Below are positions 45,436-54,962 of a stretch of DNA of 64,000 nucleotides, in pieces. The DNA comes from Methylovirgula sp. 4M-Z18. Lineage in GTDB: Bacteria > Pseudomonadota > Alphaproteobacteria > Rhizobiales > Beijerinckiaceae. Made by a program: the position numbers and the translations under genes. Position 1 is the stretch's first letter; the number at the start of each line of letters is the position of its first letter. The notes under the pieces were generated by a model. The model had not been told where the DNA came from. It was given only the letters and a program-made list of their open reading frames with translations, and did no database searches. The stretch spans positions 62,001 to 126,000 of the forward strand of contig NZ_CP149575.1 in the NCBI RefSeq assembly GCF_037890675.1. Direction: 5' to 3'.

Positions 45436-48280
45436 CCGGCTGGCGCGTCGACAACCATGGCTGGGCGATCGACCGCCGCAAGCCTCTTTCCTTTACCTTC
45501 GATGGCCGCCGCGTGAGCGGCTTCCAGGGTGACAGCGTGGCCTCGGCGCTCATTGCCTCGGGCGTTTCGATCGTTGGGCGCGGTTTCAAGTATCACCGTC
45601 CGCGCGGGTTCTGGAGCGCGGGTGCCGAGGAACCAAACGGCATGGCCGACATCCACGGCGCGCATCACCGCCCCAACGTGCAGATGACGGTCGAGGCGGC
45701 ACGCGACGACATGGTCCTGCGCTCAATCAACGGCCGACCCACGGCCGAGCGGGATCGCAGCGCCTTCCTGGACCGTTTCGCGCGCTTCATCCCGGCGGCC
45801 TTCTACTACAAGACCTTCATGTTCCCCGACTGGCACGTGTTCGAGCCGCGGATCCGCGCCATGGCCGGGTTGGGCGTTCTAGACCTTCAGGCGAAAGGGT
45901 TCGCCGCCACCGCGCCGGCCAACACCTTCTGCGACGTGCTGATCATCGGTGCGGGACCCGCGGGCCTGACCGCAGCGCTAGCAGCAGCGGAGCGGGGCCG
46001 TAAGGTTATCGTTTGCGACGATCAGCCGGTCGCGGGCGGCAGCCTGCTGTATCGCGAGGGCCGCATCGACGGGCGGAATGGGCGGGACTGGGCGGCACAA
46101 ACCGTCGCGCGGCTCCGCGACCTCGGCACCGAGGTGCTGACCCGAACCACAGCGTTCGGGCGCTACGAGCATAGGTTGACCGGGCTGGCCGAGGATCGGG
46201 GCGAGGGCAAGGCACCCCGCCTATGGCGCGTGCGGGCGGCCGTGACGATCCTCGCCAGCGGCGCGATCGAGCGCGGCCTGCCCTTCGCCAACAATGACCG
46301 TCCGGCGTCATGTCTGCTGTAGCCGGCCTGCATTATCTGAACCGATACGGTGTGGCGGTCGGCCGGCGGGTCGTCGTCGCCACCAACAACGGGCTCGCCT
46401 ACGAGACCGCCAGGGCCTTGTCGCACGCCGGAATAGAGGTCAGCGTCGTCGACCTGCGCTCCGACCGCCCGGCGGGGGCGGAGGGCTTGCGCGTGGTCGC
46501 GGGGCGGATCGAGAGCGTTCTCGGTCGGAGGTCGGTCGAGGCGGTGCAGCTTGCCTCGGGCGAGCGGATCGAGGCCGATGCGGTTCTGGTCTCGGGCGGC
46601 CATACCCCGACGGTCCATCTTTATTGCCAGGCGCAGGGCAAGCTGCGCTGGAACGACGAGATTCAGGGCTTTGTCCCGGATCGCAAGGTGGCGGGGCTGA
46701 CGGTGATCGGCGCGGCGGCAGGCCGGTTCGGCCTCGCCGAGGTGCTGGACGAGGCTGCCGCGACCGGAGCCGGCGCCGCGCCTACCGTAGAGGCGCCGGA
46801 ATGGCCGCTCGGCATCTCGGCCGCCTGGCCCACACCCCAGGCGAAAGGACGGATCTGGCTCGATTTGCAAAATGACGTCACCGCCAAGAATGTCGAGCTC
46901 GCCGCGCGTGAGAATTTCACCTCCATCGAGCATCTGAAGCGCTACACCACGCTAGGGATGGCCAACGATCAGGGCAAGACCTCGAACCTGCCAGGTCTCG
47001 CCCTGATGGCGCAGATCACCGGACGCAGCATCCAGGACACCGGAACCACGACTTACCGCCCGCCTTTCGTGCCAATCCCGCTGGCGTCCTTCGCGGGCCT
47101 GCGCGGCGGGCAGCTTATGAATCCGCTGCGCCGGTTGCCGCTGGAAGCCGAACACCGGGCCGACGGTGCGCTATTCCGTGAATATGGTGGCTGGCTGCGT
47201 CCGGCGTGGTTCGGTAAGGGCGGCGAGGCGGCCGAGGTCGTGCGCGAAGCAACTGCCGCGCGGCGCGGCGTGGCGCTGTTTGACGGCTCTCCCCTGGGCA
47301 AGATCGAGGTGATCGGCCCGGACGCGGCGAAATTCCTCGACTTCATTTATTACAACACGATGTCCACGCTGAAGCCGCAGCACTGCCGCTATGGCTTCAT
47401 CCTGACCGAGCAGGGCGCGGTCTATGACGATGGCGTGCTGGTGCGGCTGGACGAGAACCGCTTCGTCGTCTCCTGCTCTTCCTCGCATGTGCAGGGCGTG
47501 GCGATGCTGCTGGAAGAATGGCGTCAGGATCGTTTCGACCGTCGTCGGGTGGTGATCCATGACGCCACCGCGCGCCACGCGACGCTGACTGTCACCGGGC
47601 CGAAGTCGCGGGCGCTGTTGCAGGCCGTCGGTCTGGGCATGGATCTGGACGATGCCACCCTGCCGCATATGGCGCTGGCCTGGGGCACTTTCGGCATCGA
47701 GCCGGTGCGCGTCACCCGAGTCAGCTTCACCGGCGACCGTTCCTACGAACTTTCGATCCGCGCCGACCGAGCGCTGCCGCTGTGGCGGGCGCTGAAGGAG
47801 GCTGGGCGGGCCTTCGATGCCATCCTTCTTGGCGGTGAGGCGCTGATGATCCTGCGGGCCGAAAAGGGCTATATCGTCATCGGCAAGGATACCGACGGCC
47901 GCACCCGCCCGATGGACCTGGGCGTCAGCGGCCCCTTCCAGAAGAAGAAGGGCGAGTATATCGGCCGCCGCTCGCTGCGCCTGCCCGCCGTGGCCGATCA
48001 GGCACGCGCGCTTGTGGGCTTGCAGAGCGTGACCGGCACGGTCCTGCCGCCGGGCGCGCACGCGGTGGAGCGCGCCGGAGGCGGCAAGCGCAGCATCGGC
48101 TTTGTGACTACCAGCCATTTCAGCCCCAACCTTGACCAGCCGATCGCGCTTGCGCTGATTGAGAACGGTGCGTCCCGGATGGGCGAGACGGTCGAGTTGC
48201 ATCATCTGGGTCAGAGCCTGACCGCACGGGTCGCGCCGGTTTGCGCCTTCGACCCCGAGGGGGAGCGTCTTCATGCTTGA
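45432..48280 (+). pseudogene. soxA: Sarcosine oxidase alpha subunit, single-base frameshift
   Basis: The first frame encodes the N-terminal Fer2-like domain (GRRVSGFQGDSVASALIASG) and the NAD/FAD domain (VLIIGAGPAGLTAALAAAER) to ERGLPFANNDRP, then stops at 46320-46322. The protein continues in the next frame from ~46305 (VMSAVAGLHYLNRYGVAVGR) through the rest of the dinucleotide domain to a C-terminal GcvT-like folate domain (YNTMSTLKPQHCRYGFILTE) and 48280. Restoring one base in the CCGG(G)CG run near 46302-46306 gives the normal NDRPGVM junction. About 950 residues in total is normal. Either a real -1 mutation or a sequence error. Confidence 0.9.
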
Positions 48281-48797
48281 TCATGCAGCAAAGTGGGATG
48301 CCGCGCCTGACTGGGGCGCGGCGGCGCTCGACCTGAAAGGCGTCACAGTCCGAAGCCTCGATCTGCCGGATCTGGCGCTGGTGAGCGGCGATCTGGCAGT
48401 GTTCGGTCATGTGTCGGGTCTCGATCCGCAAGGGGCCGGGGCGCTCGGCACGGTCCAGGGCGACATCTATACCGTGCGGCTGACCCGGGATCGTCTGCTG
48501 GTGGTCGGCCCTCTGCCCGACAGGGTGAAAGAAAGCTGGAACGAAGCGGGGTTCGCCGTTACGCTGACTGGAGGTGCGGAGCACGTCTTCGAACTGACCG
48601 GCGAAGGGGTGACGGCCCTTCTGTCCCGAGCCACCACCGTCGATCCGGCAAATGGAGGTCCGGCCGCAACGGTCGGCTTCGCGGGCATTCCCTCCGTTCT
48701 TTATCGCCATGATCCGTCGGGCGGCCTGCGCCTGCATGTCGAGCGCGGCCTCGCCGTCTACCTCTGGTCCTGGTTGAAAACCGTTCTTGAGGAGTGA
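48273..48797 (+). CDS. soxG: Sarcosine oxidase gamma subunit
   Basis: The 174-aa SoxG protein overlaps the soxA stop by 8 bp. It has the modest conservation typical of the subunit: VTVRSLDLPDLALVSGDLAV, TVQGDIYTVRLTRDRLLVVG, FELTGEGVTALLSRATTVDP and a C-terminal LAVYLWSWLKTVL. It is structurally related to the T-protein/folate domain and stabilises the tetramer. Context (soxB-D-A-G) makes the identification firm. Confidence 0.88.
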   Translation: MLDHAAKWDAAPDWGAAALDLKGVTVRSLDLPDLALVSGDLAVFGHVSGLDPQGAGALGTVQGDIYTVRLTRDRLLVVGPLPDRVKESWNEAGFAVTLTGGAEHVFELTGEGVTALLSRATTVDPANGGPAATVGFAGIPSVLYRHDPSGGLRLHVERGLAVYLWSWLKTVLEE

Positions 48798-48804
48798 CAG
48801 AGAA

Positions 48805-48942
48805 ATGACGAGCGATTTTGCGGCCACCCGCGCCCTGTTCGATCTGCCCGAAGGGGTGATCTATCTCGACGGCAACTCGCTCGGACCGCTGCCGCACGCG
48901 GTCAAGGCGAGGATGAACCGCATCATCGCCGACGAATGGGGC
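48805..48942 (+). pseudogene. kynU: Kynureninase, N-terminal fragment
   Basis: ATG 48805, 8 bp after soxG, opens a frame with DFAATRALFDLPEGVIYLDG / NSLGPLPHAVKARMNRIIAD / EWG, the characteristic kynureninase start. After EWG the sequence changes to a reverse-strand IS6 transposase end, and the ORF stops at 48996. The PLP-binding and catalytic parts are missing. The gene was cut by the IS6-related junction at ~48943. Confidence 0.85.
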
Positions 48943-48945
48943 CGG

Positions 48946-49040
48946 AGGCACCGTCAAAGCCCTTGCGCGTGTCGTAGGCAGGCTTCATCGATTTGAAGCC
49001 GAGCGTTGGCTTGATCAGCCGCTTCAGCATCTCTCGCAAG
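48946..49040 (-). pseudogene. IS6-family transposase, C-terminal scrap
   Basis: The reverse strand reads KRLIKPTLGFKSMKPAYDTR followed by KGF, the conserved C-terminal GFKS region of many IS6-family transposases. The rest of the gene is absent. It abuts the truncated kynU and marks a recombination or deletion endpoint. Confidence 0.65.
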
Positions 49041-49198
49041 TCGCACTTCAAACTTGAACCTACCCCAGCTACAATCGTCTTTCGCCTAATACGTAACTTC
49101 AAGGCTACGACCGCTTAGCAACAACTGCGGTTACCTTTCGGTTGATTGCGGCATCCTGGCGTTGGGCAGGATTGATAATTGTTCATCGAGTGTCATCT

Positions 49199-49213
49199 TT
49201 GAAACATTGAAAC
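49199..49213 (+). promoter_or_regulatory. Tandem TTGAAAC repeats upstream of parD
   Basis: TTGAAAC occurs at 49199-49205 and 49207-49213, 8 bp apart, ending 16 bp before the parD ATG. Ribbon-helix-helix antitoxins bind short tandem repeats over their own promoter, so this is a plausible ParD operator. Confidence 0.4.
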
Positions 49214-49229
49214 CGATGGAGAGACTCCC

Positions 49230-49490
49230 ATGATCTGCGCTGATCTCGGCAAGCAGCTTGAAAGCTATATTCAGAGGCTCGTTGATGCAGGCCGCTATGG
49301 CTCGACAAGTGAGGTTCTAAGAGAAGGCGTGCGGCTCATTCAGGACCGAGAAACGAAATTGGCCGCTCTGGACGCCTCGATCGTGCGCGGCATAGCAGAT
49401 GTTGACGCGGGCCGCGCGAAGCCTGCCGGCGAGATATTCGACCGACTGGAGGCAAAATATCGCGCGGTCACCACGCGAACCGAAAGTTAG
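49230..49490 (+). CDS. parD: Type II antitoxin, ParD/RHH family
   Basis: The 86-aa protein begins with the ribbon-helix-helix pattern LGKQLESYIQRLVDAGRYGS / TSEVLREGVRLIQDRE typical of ParD, followed by a flexible toxin-binding tail (LAALDASIVRGIADVDAGRA). It represses its own promoter and neutralises ParE. The stop is one base before the parE ATG. A GGAGA site precedes ATG 49230. Confidence 0.9.
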   Translation: MICADLGKQLESYIQRLVDAGRYGSTSEVLREGVRLIQDRETKLAALDASIVRGIADVDAGRAKPAGEIFDRLEAKYRAVTTRTES

Positions 49491-49491
49491 A

Positions 49492-49746
49492 ATGATCGTT
49501 GAATTTTCCAACGAATCTGAAATCAACCTGGAACGGATCGCAGAAAATATCGCGCAAGGCAGTCCGCGTCGCGCGCTCTCGTTCGTCAGAGAGCTACGCG
49601 GGAAAATACGAGGCTTTGGTGCACAGCCCGAAGGGCTTTCCTTTGGTGGACCGATATCAGGTTACGGCGTTGATCGCCGAGTGCATGGACACTATCTGAT
49701 TTTCGATCGGATCGAGAAAGAACGGATTGTTATCGTCCACGTCTAG
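49492..49746 (+). pseudogene. parE: ParE-type toxin truncated by a nonsense codon
   Basis: The RelE/ParE-superfamily toxin starts at ATG 49492: EFSNESEINLERIAENIAQG, RRALSFVRELRGKIRGFG, VHGHYLIFDRIEKERIVIVH, V, then TAG at 49744-49746. Downstream codons in the same frame read YGAMDYAATILE and stop at 49783-49785, the normal ParE C-terminus (xVLHGARDYxxIL-like). A single TAG in place of a sense codon such as TTG removes the last ~13 residues, which in ParE form the terminal strand/helix. The toxin is probably inactive while the antitoxin is intact. Confidence 0.82.
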
Positions 49747-49786
49747 TATGGTGCAATGGACTATGCAGCCACCATCTTGGAATAAC

Positions 49787-50212
49787 GGCAAAGTCAGTGG
49801 ATGGCGCTGGGTCTTACAGGATGCAAATGCGCTTGATCTGAGCTTGACGAACTCTAGAAGCCACTCAGTAAAGTGAATGATCGAGAGAGGAGGGGCCCAC
49901 TTCGAAGCAGAATTACATTTTCAACTTCCCCGTTCAACTTCTTAAGTTGTGACCAACAGATCATCTTGGTCCGGTTCATCCGATTCGAGGCAGTTACTCA
50001 CCCCGACGCCAAGCCACGTTTTAAACCTTTCCGCACCACCCAACTGTCTATCGAAGCTCTTAGACATGCCCTGGAGCGCGCCTGCATAGAATTGCCCCCC
50101 GAGAGATGCGCCGGCCCGGAGCACCCATCTGGCGCAATCCGCAGGCATCACAAGATCTGGCGAATGACAACGCCCCGAAACCGTTCGCATGATTGGCTCC
50201 CTATCAGGAAGC
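49787..50212. other. Region without a supportable gene
   Basis: ORFs on both strands overlap here but none has recognisable similarity or a convincing ribosome site. A minus-strand ORF (49942-50274) contains an internal ATG at ~50190 and could be a relic. It lies just past the point where the LysR fragment loses homology. Confidence 0.3.
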
Positions 50213-50671
50213 TCATGCGATGGTCTCGGACAAATCGGCACAAAGCAGCAGCGCCTCTGCATGGGAAGCTGCAAGTCCAGACCAGACGAAGAGGCTTAGC
50301 GCCGTCGTGCCGGTCATGGGCTCCTTGACAAGATAGGCGCCGACGGTGCCGGCATACGAGTCCACGAGACCAAGGCGTAGATCAATGCGCTCGGGCAAGG
50401 TAGCGGCAGCTCTCAACGAGCCGAGCAACGCCTCATAGTTGTGGTTTAGATCGAAGATACGGCTCGCCAGGATACGGCCTGCCCGCGTGGGCACGAGCGG
50501 CCTACGGCTTCGATCCAACAGCCTGGTGCCTGCAGCCTCCTCGGCCGGTCTCACAGCCTGCGACACGGCGGACTGCGTAATCTGAAAACGCTGGGCAGCC
50601 TCGTGCATGCTGCCCGTTTCCGCCACCGCGGCCACGATCTGCAGTGTTTTCAAGTCCGGAAGGGGCCGCAT
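50213..50671 (-). pseudogene. LysR-family regulator, C-terminally truncated
   Basis: The first ~145 residues are LysR-like: PLPDLKTLQIVAAVAETGSM, HTH EAAQRFQITQSAVSQAVRPA, linker RPLVPTRAGRILASRIFDLN, and the start of the substrate domain LRLGLVDSYAGTVGAYLVKE to HAEALL. The sequence then turns non-homologous and stops at 50213, so roughly half of a normal ~300-residue regulator is missing. It is likely non-functional. The break at ~50230 matches no obvious IS end. Confidence 0.75.
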
Positions 50672-51370
50672 CGCTTTTCTCGGTGAAGCTTAAGTCACAA
50701 CTACTAGAGCCTTAATCTACCCCAAAGGATTGGAAGTTTCTCGCCGCTCCGCTATTATTTCCGTCCTATGCGCCCCGAGAAGAGCCATCTGCCCCTCAGT
50801 GTCATCCCGATTGGAAATGTGACCCTGGGGCCGCCAAAGGCTACAAGAAATATCAACTACTTGCGACCTTCACCCTACGCCGACCGACGTCCGGACCCCG
50901 CGCCGATTTACATTGATCGATTTGCGCGCGCATGTGCGGCATGAAGAATCCGCGCTCGCGCAAGAGGCTGAAAACTATAGGAGCCTGCCGACGCCGGCGA
51001 GCGGAGGATTTCGTCTTCGACGTTTTCCGGTCCGAGAGGGTGGACATCCCAAACCAAACGCTATACATTAATAAATTACGCTAATATTTTGATTTCATTC
51101 GCATAATATAGGTTATGGAACTCACAGGCGATTTGGCAGCTGTTGCTTTTGCTGATCGGCATGAAAAAGTCGCGCTGACATAAGACCGCGAGCTAACCTG
51201 CCGGTCAATCTTGCTGCATCGTCATTGCCGTCTCCCTTAGTTGGTCTTGTCAGCGTTGGTCCTTCCGGCGTTCCGCGTTTCTGAACCACGATGCGGCATT
51301 AATCATGTTTCCCTCTCGCTTTATTCTGTTTCCGCAAGTCCACTCTCGTTGCGGAACTTCGCCCTTGTGC
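50672..51370. other. Long non-coding stretch with no supportable gene
   Basis: About 700 bp between the LysR fragment and the SDR gene. ORFs (for example 50853-51068 minus, 51241-51453 plus) lack family features. An AT-rich zone around 51060-51120 stands out against the GC-rich surroundings and may be a junction or promoter remnant. Confidence 0.35.
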
Positions 51371-52192
51371 TCACTTCGAAACTGGAAGTCCGAGCTGCTT
51401 ACGAAGGCTCTTGTCGAATGCGGATGCCGGGACGAAACGGCGCAGGAAGCTAACCTGGCGAGCCATTTTTCCCGCCGGATAGCGCCTCTTCGGTTCTGGA
51501 TCGGTAGCCGCCGCCAAAATGGTCGAGGCCACAACTTCGGGAGTATCGCCTTTTTCCATAGCCTGCCGCACGGCTGCTTTCATGCCAGCGCGCGAAGTTT
51601 CGTAGATGTCGAGCAACTGGTCCGGCGTCGCGAGACTTTCCTCGAATAGCGTTCGAGTATAGGCAGGCTCGACCAAGACCACGCGAATGCCGAATGGCCG
51701 CAGTTCATGGTCTAGCGACTCGGAATAACCTTCAATGGCATGTTTGGTCGAGGAATAGAGCGCGAAATAAGGAGCGGGAATGAAGCCCTGCACCGAACTC
51801 ACATTGACGATCCTGCCTTTGCCTTGGCGTCGCATCGTCGGCAGAACCGCGTTTGTCATGCGGACAACGCCAAAGACATTCACGTCGAAAAGAGCTTGCG
51901 CCTGGGCAATCGAGGATTCTTCCGCGCCGCCCAAAAGTCCCATGCCGGCATTGTTGACAAGCAGGTCAATGCGGCCTGCCTCTGCCAATACCTGATCGAC
52001 TAATCTTTCAACGGACGCTTCATCAGTGATGTCGCAAGTGAGCATAGCAAAGCTTTCGGTTCGTTCCGTCACTGTACGGCGGCTCGTTCCAAACACCTGA
52101 TAACCGGCTTTTTGCAGAATTTTGGCCGTTGCATTTCCAATTCCGGAAGATGCTCCCGTCACTAAGGCGACCCCGAGATTAGTTGTAGTCAT
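51371..52192 (-). CDS. Short-chain dehydrogenase/reductase (SDR)
   Basis: The 273-aa classical SDR has the NADP-binding VALVTGASSGIGNATAKILQ, the NNAG motif in DLLVNNAGMGLLGGAEES, Ser in VNVSSVQGFIPAP, and the catalytic YSSTKHAIEGYSESL (YxxxK). The last ~40 residues (EPKRRYPAGKMARQVSFLRR FVPAS) resemble lipid-acting or oxidoreductase SDRs of the ketoreductase kind. It is the last gene of the TetR-thioesterase-FabF-FtsZ-SDR run, 46 bp after ftsZ. The substrate is unknown. With FabF it could be a ketoacyl or lipid reductase, by inference. Confidence 0.9.
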   Translation of the reverse strand: MTTTNLGVALVTGASSGIGNATAKILQKAGYQVFGTSRRTVTERTESFAMLTCDITDEASVERLVDQVLAEAGRIDLLVNNAGMGLLGGAEESSIAQAQALFDVNVFGVVRMTNAVLPTMRRQGKGRIVNVSSVQGFIPAPYFALYSSTKHAIEGYSESLDHELRPFGIRVVLVEPAYTRTLFEESLATPDQLLDIYETSRAGMKAAVRQAMEKGDTPEVVASTILAAATDPEPKRRYPAGKMARQVSFLRRFVPASAFDKSLRKQLGLPVSK

Positions 52193-52238
52193 GGAAACCA
52201 GCTCTCCTGTTATGCTGAACTACGCTATGAGCGCCCGT

Positions 52239-53231
52239 TCACGCGATTTTATGTGCAAACTGAATTACCTCCGCCGTCTGCCGAAGGCCGGTCGCGACGA
52301 CTGAGACTTTGAATTTTCCGTCGAGAGCGTCGTCGACAATCGCGCCAATGATGACGTCTGCGTTCTCATCGACTTCCTCGCGAATGCGGGTCGCCGCTTC
52401 GTCAATTTCAAAAAGCGTCATGTCCGGCCCGCCGGAAACTGAGATCAGCACGCCTTTGGCGCCTCCCACCGAAGCTTCGTCGAAAAGTGGATTTGCGATC
52501 GCCGCTTCCGCAGCGGTCTTGGCGCGGTCCTGCCCAAACGCCTCGCCGGTGCCCATCATGGCCCGTCCCATATCTCGCATCACCGATCTCACGTCAGCGA
52601 AATCGAGATTGATCAGTCCCTCCTTCACGATCAGATCGGTGATGCACCCGACGCCCTCATAGAGAACGCGATCCGCCATCGCGAATGCATCTGCAAAGGT
52701 CGTCTTCGCATCAGCGACCCGGAAAAGGTTCTGGTTCGGGATAACAATAACCGTGTCGGCACACTCGCGGAGTAATTCGATACCCAGTTCGGCTGCCTGC
52801 ATCCGGCGTCTTCCCTCAAAGCTGAACGGCTTGGAAACAACCGCTACAGTGAGAATGCCTGCCTGACGCGCAGCGTGGGCAATAATGGGGGCAGCGCCGG
52901 TCCCCGTGCCACCGCCCATTCCGGCTGTCACAAAACACATCTGTGACTCCGCCAGATGATCCATGATCTCGCTAATCGACTCCTCGGCTGCCACGCGACC
53001 GACTTCGGGATGGGAACCGGCTCCGAGCCCCCCGGTTGTATTCGCGCCCAACTGGATCAGGCGCGATGCCTTTGACATGGTAAGCGCCTGAGCGTCAGTA
53101 TTCGCGACAACAAATTCTGCACCGTCGAGCTTCTGCGCGATCATATTGTTGACGGCATTTCCGCCGCCGCCACCGACGCCGATGACAGTGATTTTGGGTT
53201 TTAGTTCAACGATGTTCTTGGTGGCTGTCAT
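52239..53231 (-). CDS. FtsZ-like tubulin homologue without C-terminal tail (second FtsZ)
   Basis: The 330-aa protein contains the complete GTPase core: [20 protein letters not shown], tubulin signature [12 protein letters not shown], and the T7 catalytic loop [11 protein letters not shown] with both Asp. The core ends at [18 protein letters not shown]. The unstructured linker and conserved C-terminal peptide that recruit FtsA/ZipA-type partners are absent, so it cannot act as a normal divisome FtsZ. Similar tail-less FtsZ2 proteins occur in some rhizobia as secondary copies. Its position between FabF and SDR genes, without any division genes, is odd. Confidence 0.93.
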   Translation of the reverse strand: MTATKNIVELKPKITVIGVGGGGGNAVNNMIAQKLDGAEFVVANTDAQALTMSKASRLIQLGANTTGGLGAGSHPEVGRVAAEESISEIMDHLAESQMCFVTAGMGGGTGTGAAPIIAHAARQAGILTVAVVSKPFSFEGRRRMQAAELGIELLRECADTVIVIPNQNLFRVADAKTTFADAFAMADRVLYEGVGCITDLIVKEGLINLDFADVRSVMRDMGRAMMGTGEAFGQDRAKTAAEAAIANPLFDEASVGGAKGVLISVSGGPDMTLFEIDEAATRIREEVDENADVIIGAIVDDALDGKFKVSVVATGLRQTAEVIQFAHKIA

Positions 53232-53290
53232 GATCGGTCTCTCGTCTTATTTACGGATTCTCTTCTCGGTCGTCCCCTGCATGTCAGCAC

Positions 53291-54610
53291 CTATGGAACC
53301 GCGCCCGCAAAAGCGGCGTGCTCGCCCTGATCCTGATGCGCATCTCCAGCCCAGCGCCGAAACAAAACGCTGGCATTGACGCCTCCAAATCCGAAGCCGT
53401 TGGAAATCGCGTATTCCGCATCCATTGCCCGCGCTTGGCCTGCAACAAAGTCGATCCCTTCGGCGGCTGGATCGGGATCGCTCAGATTAAGCGTCGGAGG
53501 TGCTACTTGATCTCTGAGCGCCAAGATCGTGAAGATCGCAGCAAGTCCGCCGGCGGCTCCAAGCAGATGCCCAGTCGCCGACTTCGTTGCACTCACGGCT
53601 ATGCGGGCATTTGTGCCGAAGACGCTTTTGATCGCCTCGATTTCCCCCCGATCTCCTACCGGCGTAGAGGTGGCGTGCGCATTGAGATGGCGGACCTCCT
53701 CTGGTGAAATTTGAGCTTGGGCAATGGCGATTTCCATGGCTCGACGCGCACCGTCACCGTCCTCAGGGCCGGAGGTGACGTGATGGGCGTCTGCCGTGGT
53801 GCCGTAGCCGACAATCTCTGCGATCGGTTTTGCGCCACGAGCGAGGGCGTGGCTCAATTCCTCGATGACAAGGACTCCGGCCCCTTCACCCATCACGAAG
53901 CCATCACGCGCTTTATCGAAAGGTCGCGAGGCGTGAGAAGGCGTGTCGTTGAACCCGGTTGAAAGGGAGCGAGCCGCGGCAAACCCGCCGAGGCTGACGA
54001 TGTTCATGCACGCCTCGGTTCCGCCGGCTATCGCAATGTCTACCTCGCCGGCGCGTATAAGGCGGGTCGCGTCACCTATCGCCTGGATACCGGCCGCACA
54101 CGCCGTCACCGGTGCGCCTAGCGGCCCCTTGAAGCCATGGCGGATCGAGATGTGGCCCGCCGCGAGATTCACGAGGAAGGAAGGTATCGTGAATGGTGAC
54201 AGGCGACGCACACCGCGCGAGTCCACGGCTCGTACCGCCTCCGTGATAGCCGGGAACCCGCCAATGCCAGAGGCGATGATCGTAGCTGTTCGTAGGCGTT
54301 CCGTTTCAGTGACGGGTTTCCAGTTTGCCTGCGCCAATGCTTCTTCTGCGGCAGCCAGCGCAAAAAGTATGAAACGGTCCACCTTGCGCTGATCCTTCGG
54401 TGCCATCACGGCATCCGGGTTGAAGCCAGCCTCTGGATCTTCTTGCGCAGATGGCACTACCCCACCGACTTTCGTCGGGAGATCTCCCACCACCTGATCC
54501 GAAAGCTTCCGTATCCCCGATTGTCCCTCAAGAAGGCGCGACCAGGAGGTTTCTGCATTTGCGGCAAGCGGCGTGACCGCACCCATGCCCGTAACAACAA
54601 CCCGTCGCAT
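53291..54610 (-). CDS. Beta-ketoacyl-ACP synthase II (FabF-type)
   Basis: The 439-aa condensing enzyme has RRVVVTGMGAVTPLAANAET, the catalytic Cys in VTACAAGIQAIGDATRLIRA, the two His in HLNAHATSTPVGDRGEIEAI and KSATGHLLGAAGGLAAIF, and the C-terminal GFGFGGVNAS loop. It condenses acyl-ACP with malonyl-ACP. The last ~18 residues after the core are an extra tail. No fabG, acpP or fabD are adjacent, so this is an accessory copy. It lies 59 bp before ftsZ in the same direction. FabF is the target of cerulenin and platensimycin-type inhibitors. Confidence 0.94.
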   Translation of the reverse strand: MRRVVVTGMGAVTPLAANAETSWSRLLEGQSGIRKLSDQVVGDLPTKVGGVVPSAQEDPEAGFNPDAVMAPKDQRKVDRFILFALAAAEEALAQANWKPVTETERLRTATIIASGIGGFPAITEAVRAVDSRGVRRLSPFTIPSFLVNLAAGHISIRHGFKGPLGAPVTACAAGIQAIGDATRLIRAGEVDIAIAGGTEACMNIVSLGGFAAARSLSTGFNDTPSHASRPFDKARDGFVMGEGAGVLVIEELSHALARGAKPIAEIVGYGTTADAHHVTSGPEDGDGARRAMEIAIAQAQISPEEVRHLNAHATSTPVGDRGEIEAIKSVFGTNARIAVSATKSATGHLLGAAGGLAAIFTILALRDQVAPPTLNLSDPDPAAEGIDFVAGQARAMDAEYAISNGFGFGGVNASVLFRRWAGDAHQDQGEHAAFAGAVP

Positions 54611-54698
54611 CTACATTCCTCTCGATTCAGCTGGATAGGTGAGCGGAGCTATCCGGCCTGAATTCACTTCTGTGCGGATAAGCGCACGCCGCGGTTGC

Positions 54699-54890
54699 TC
54701 ATTTTTCTCGGGAGCTGGAGCGCTGTATTGTTGAATGTGCTTCAGCAACCCGCACTTCGAGGCTTCTGACCCGCTTCTCAAGGAAGTCGAGTTCATTGAA
54801 GTCCGTCGCCTCTTCAAATTGCCGAATCGTCTGCAGCCACCGGTGCCATGTCGCTTTTGAAAAGAACCGCCGCAATCTTGAGCTACTCAT
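54699..54890 (-). CDS. Small coiled-coil hypothetical protein
   Basis: The 63-aa basic helical ORF (MSSSRLRRFFSKATWHRWLQ, then DFLEKRVRSLEVRVAEAHST) lies between the thioesterase and fabF on the same strand, with gaps of 72 and 88 bp. Heptad-like hydrophobics suggest a coiled coil. No family recognised. Its place in the run is the main support. Confidence 0.5.
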   Translation of the reverse strand: MSSSRLRRFFSKATWHRWLQTIRQFEEATDFNELDFLEKRVRSLEVRVAEAHSTIQRSSSREK

Positions 54891-54962
54891 TTGAAAAGGC
54901 TCCTCTGCTGTCGCGCAGGCGACGCTCCGAATACGAGAGGTGTAGGGTCGAAAGCGTTGACA

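Noticed and set aside
47171-48274. 367-codon minus-strand ORF opposite soxA
   Set aside because: Antisense to a conserved GcvT-like domain; composition typical of a shadow frame.
49873-50328. 151-codon plus-strand ORF after parE
   Set aside because: Overlaps the LysR fragment on the other strand and shows no recognisable domain.
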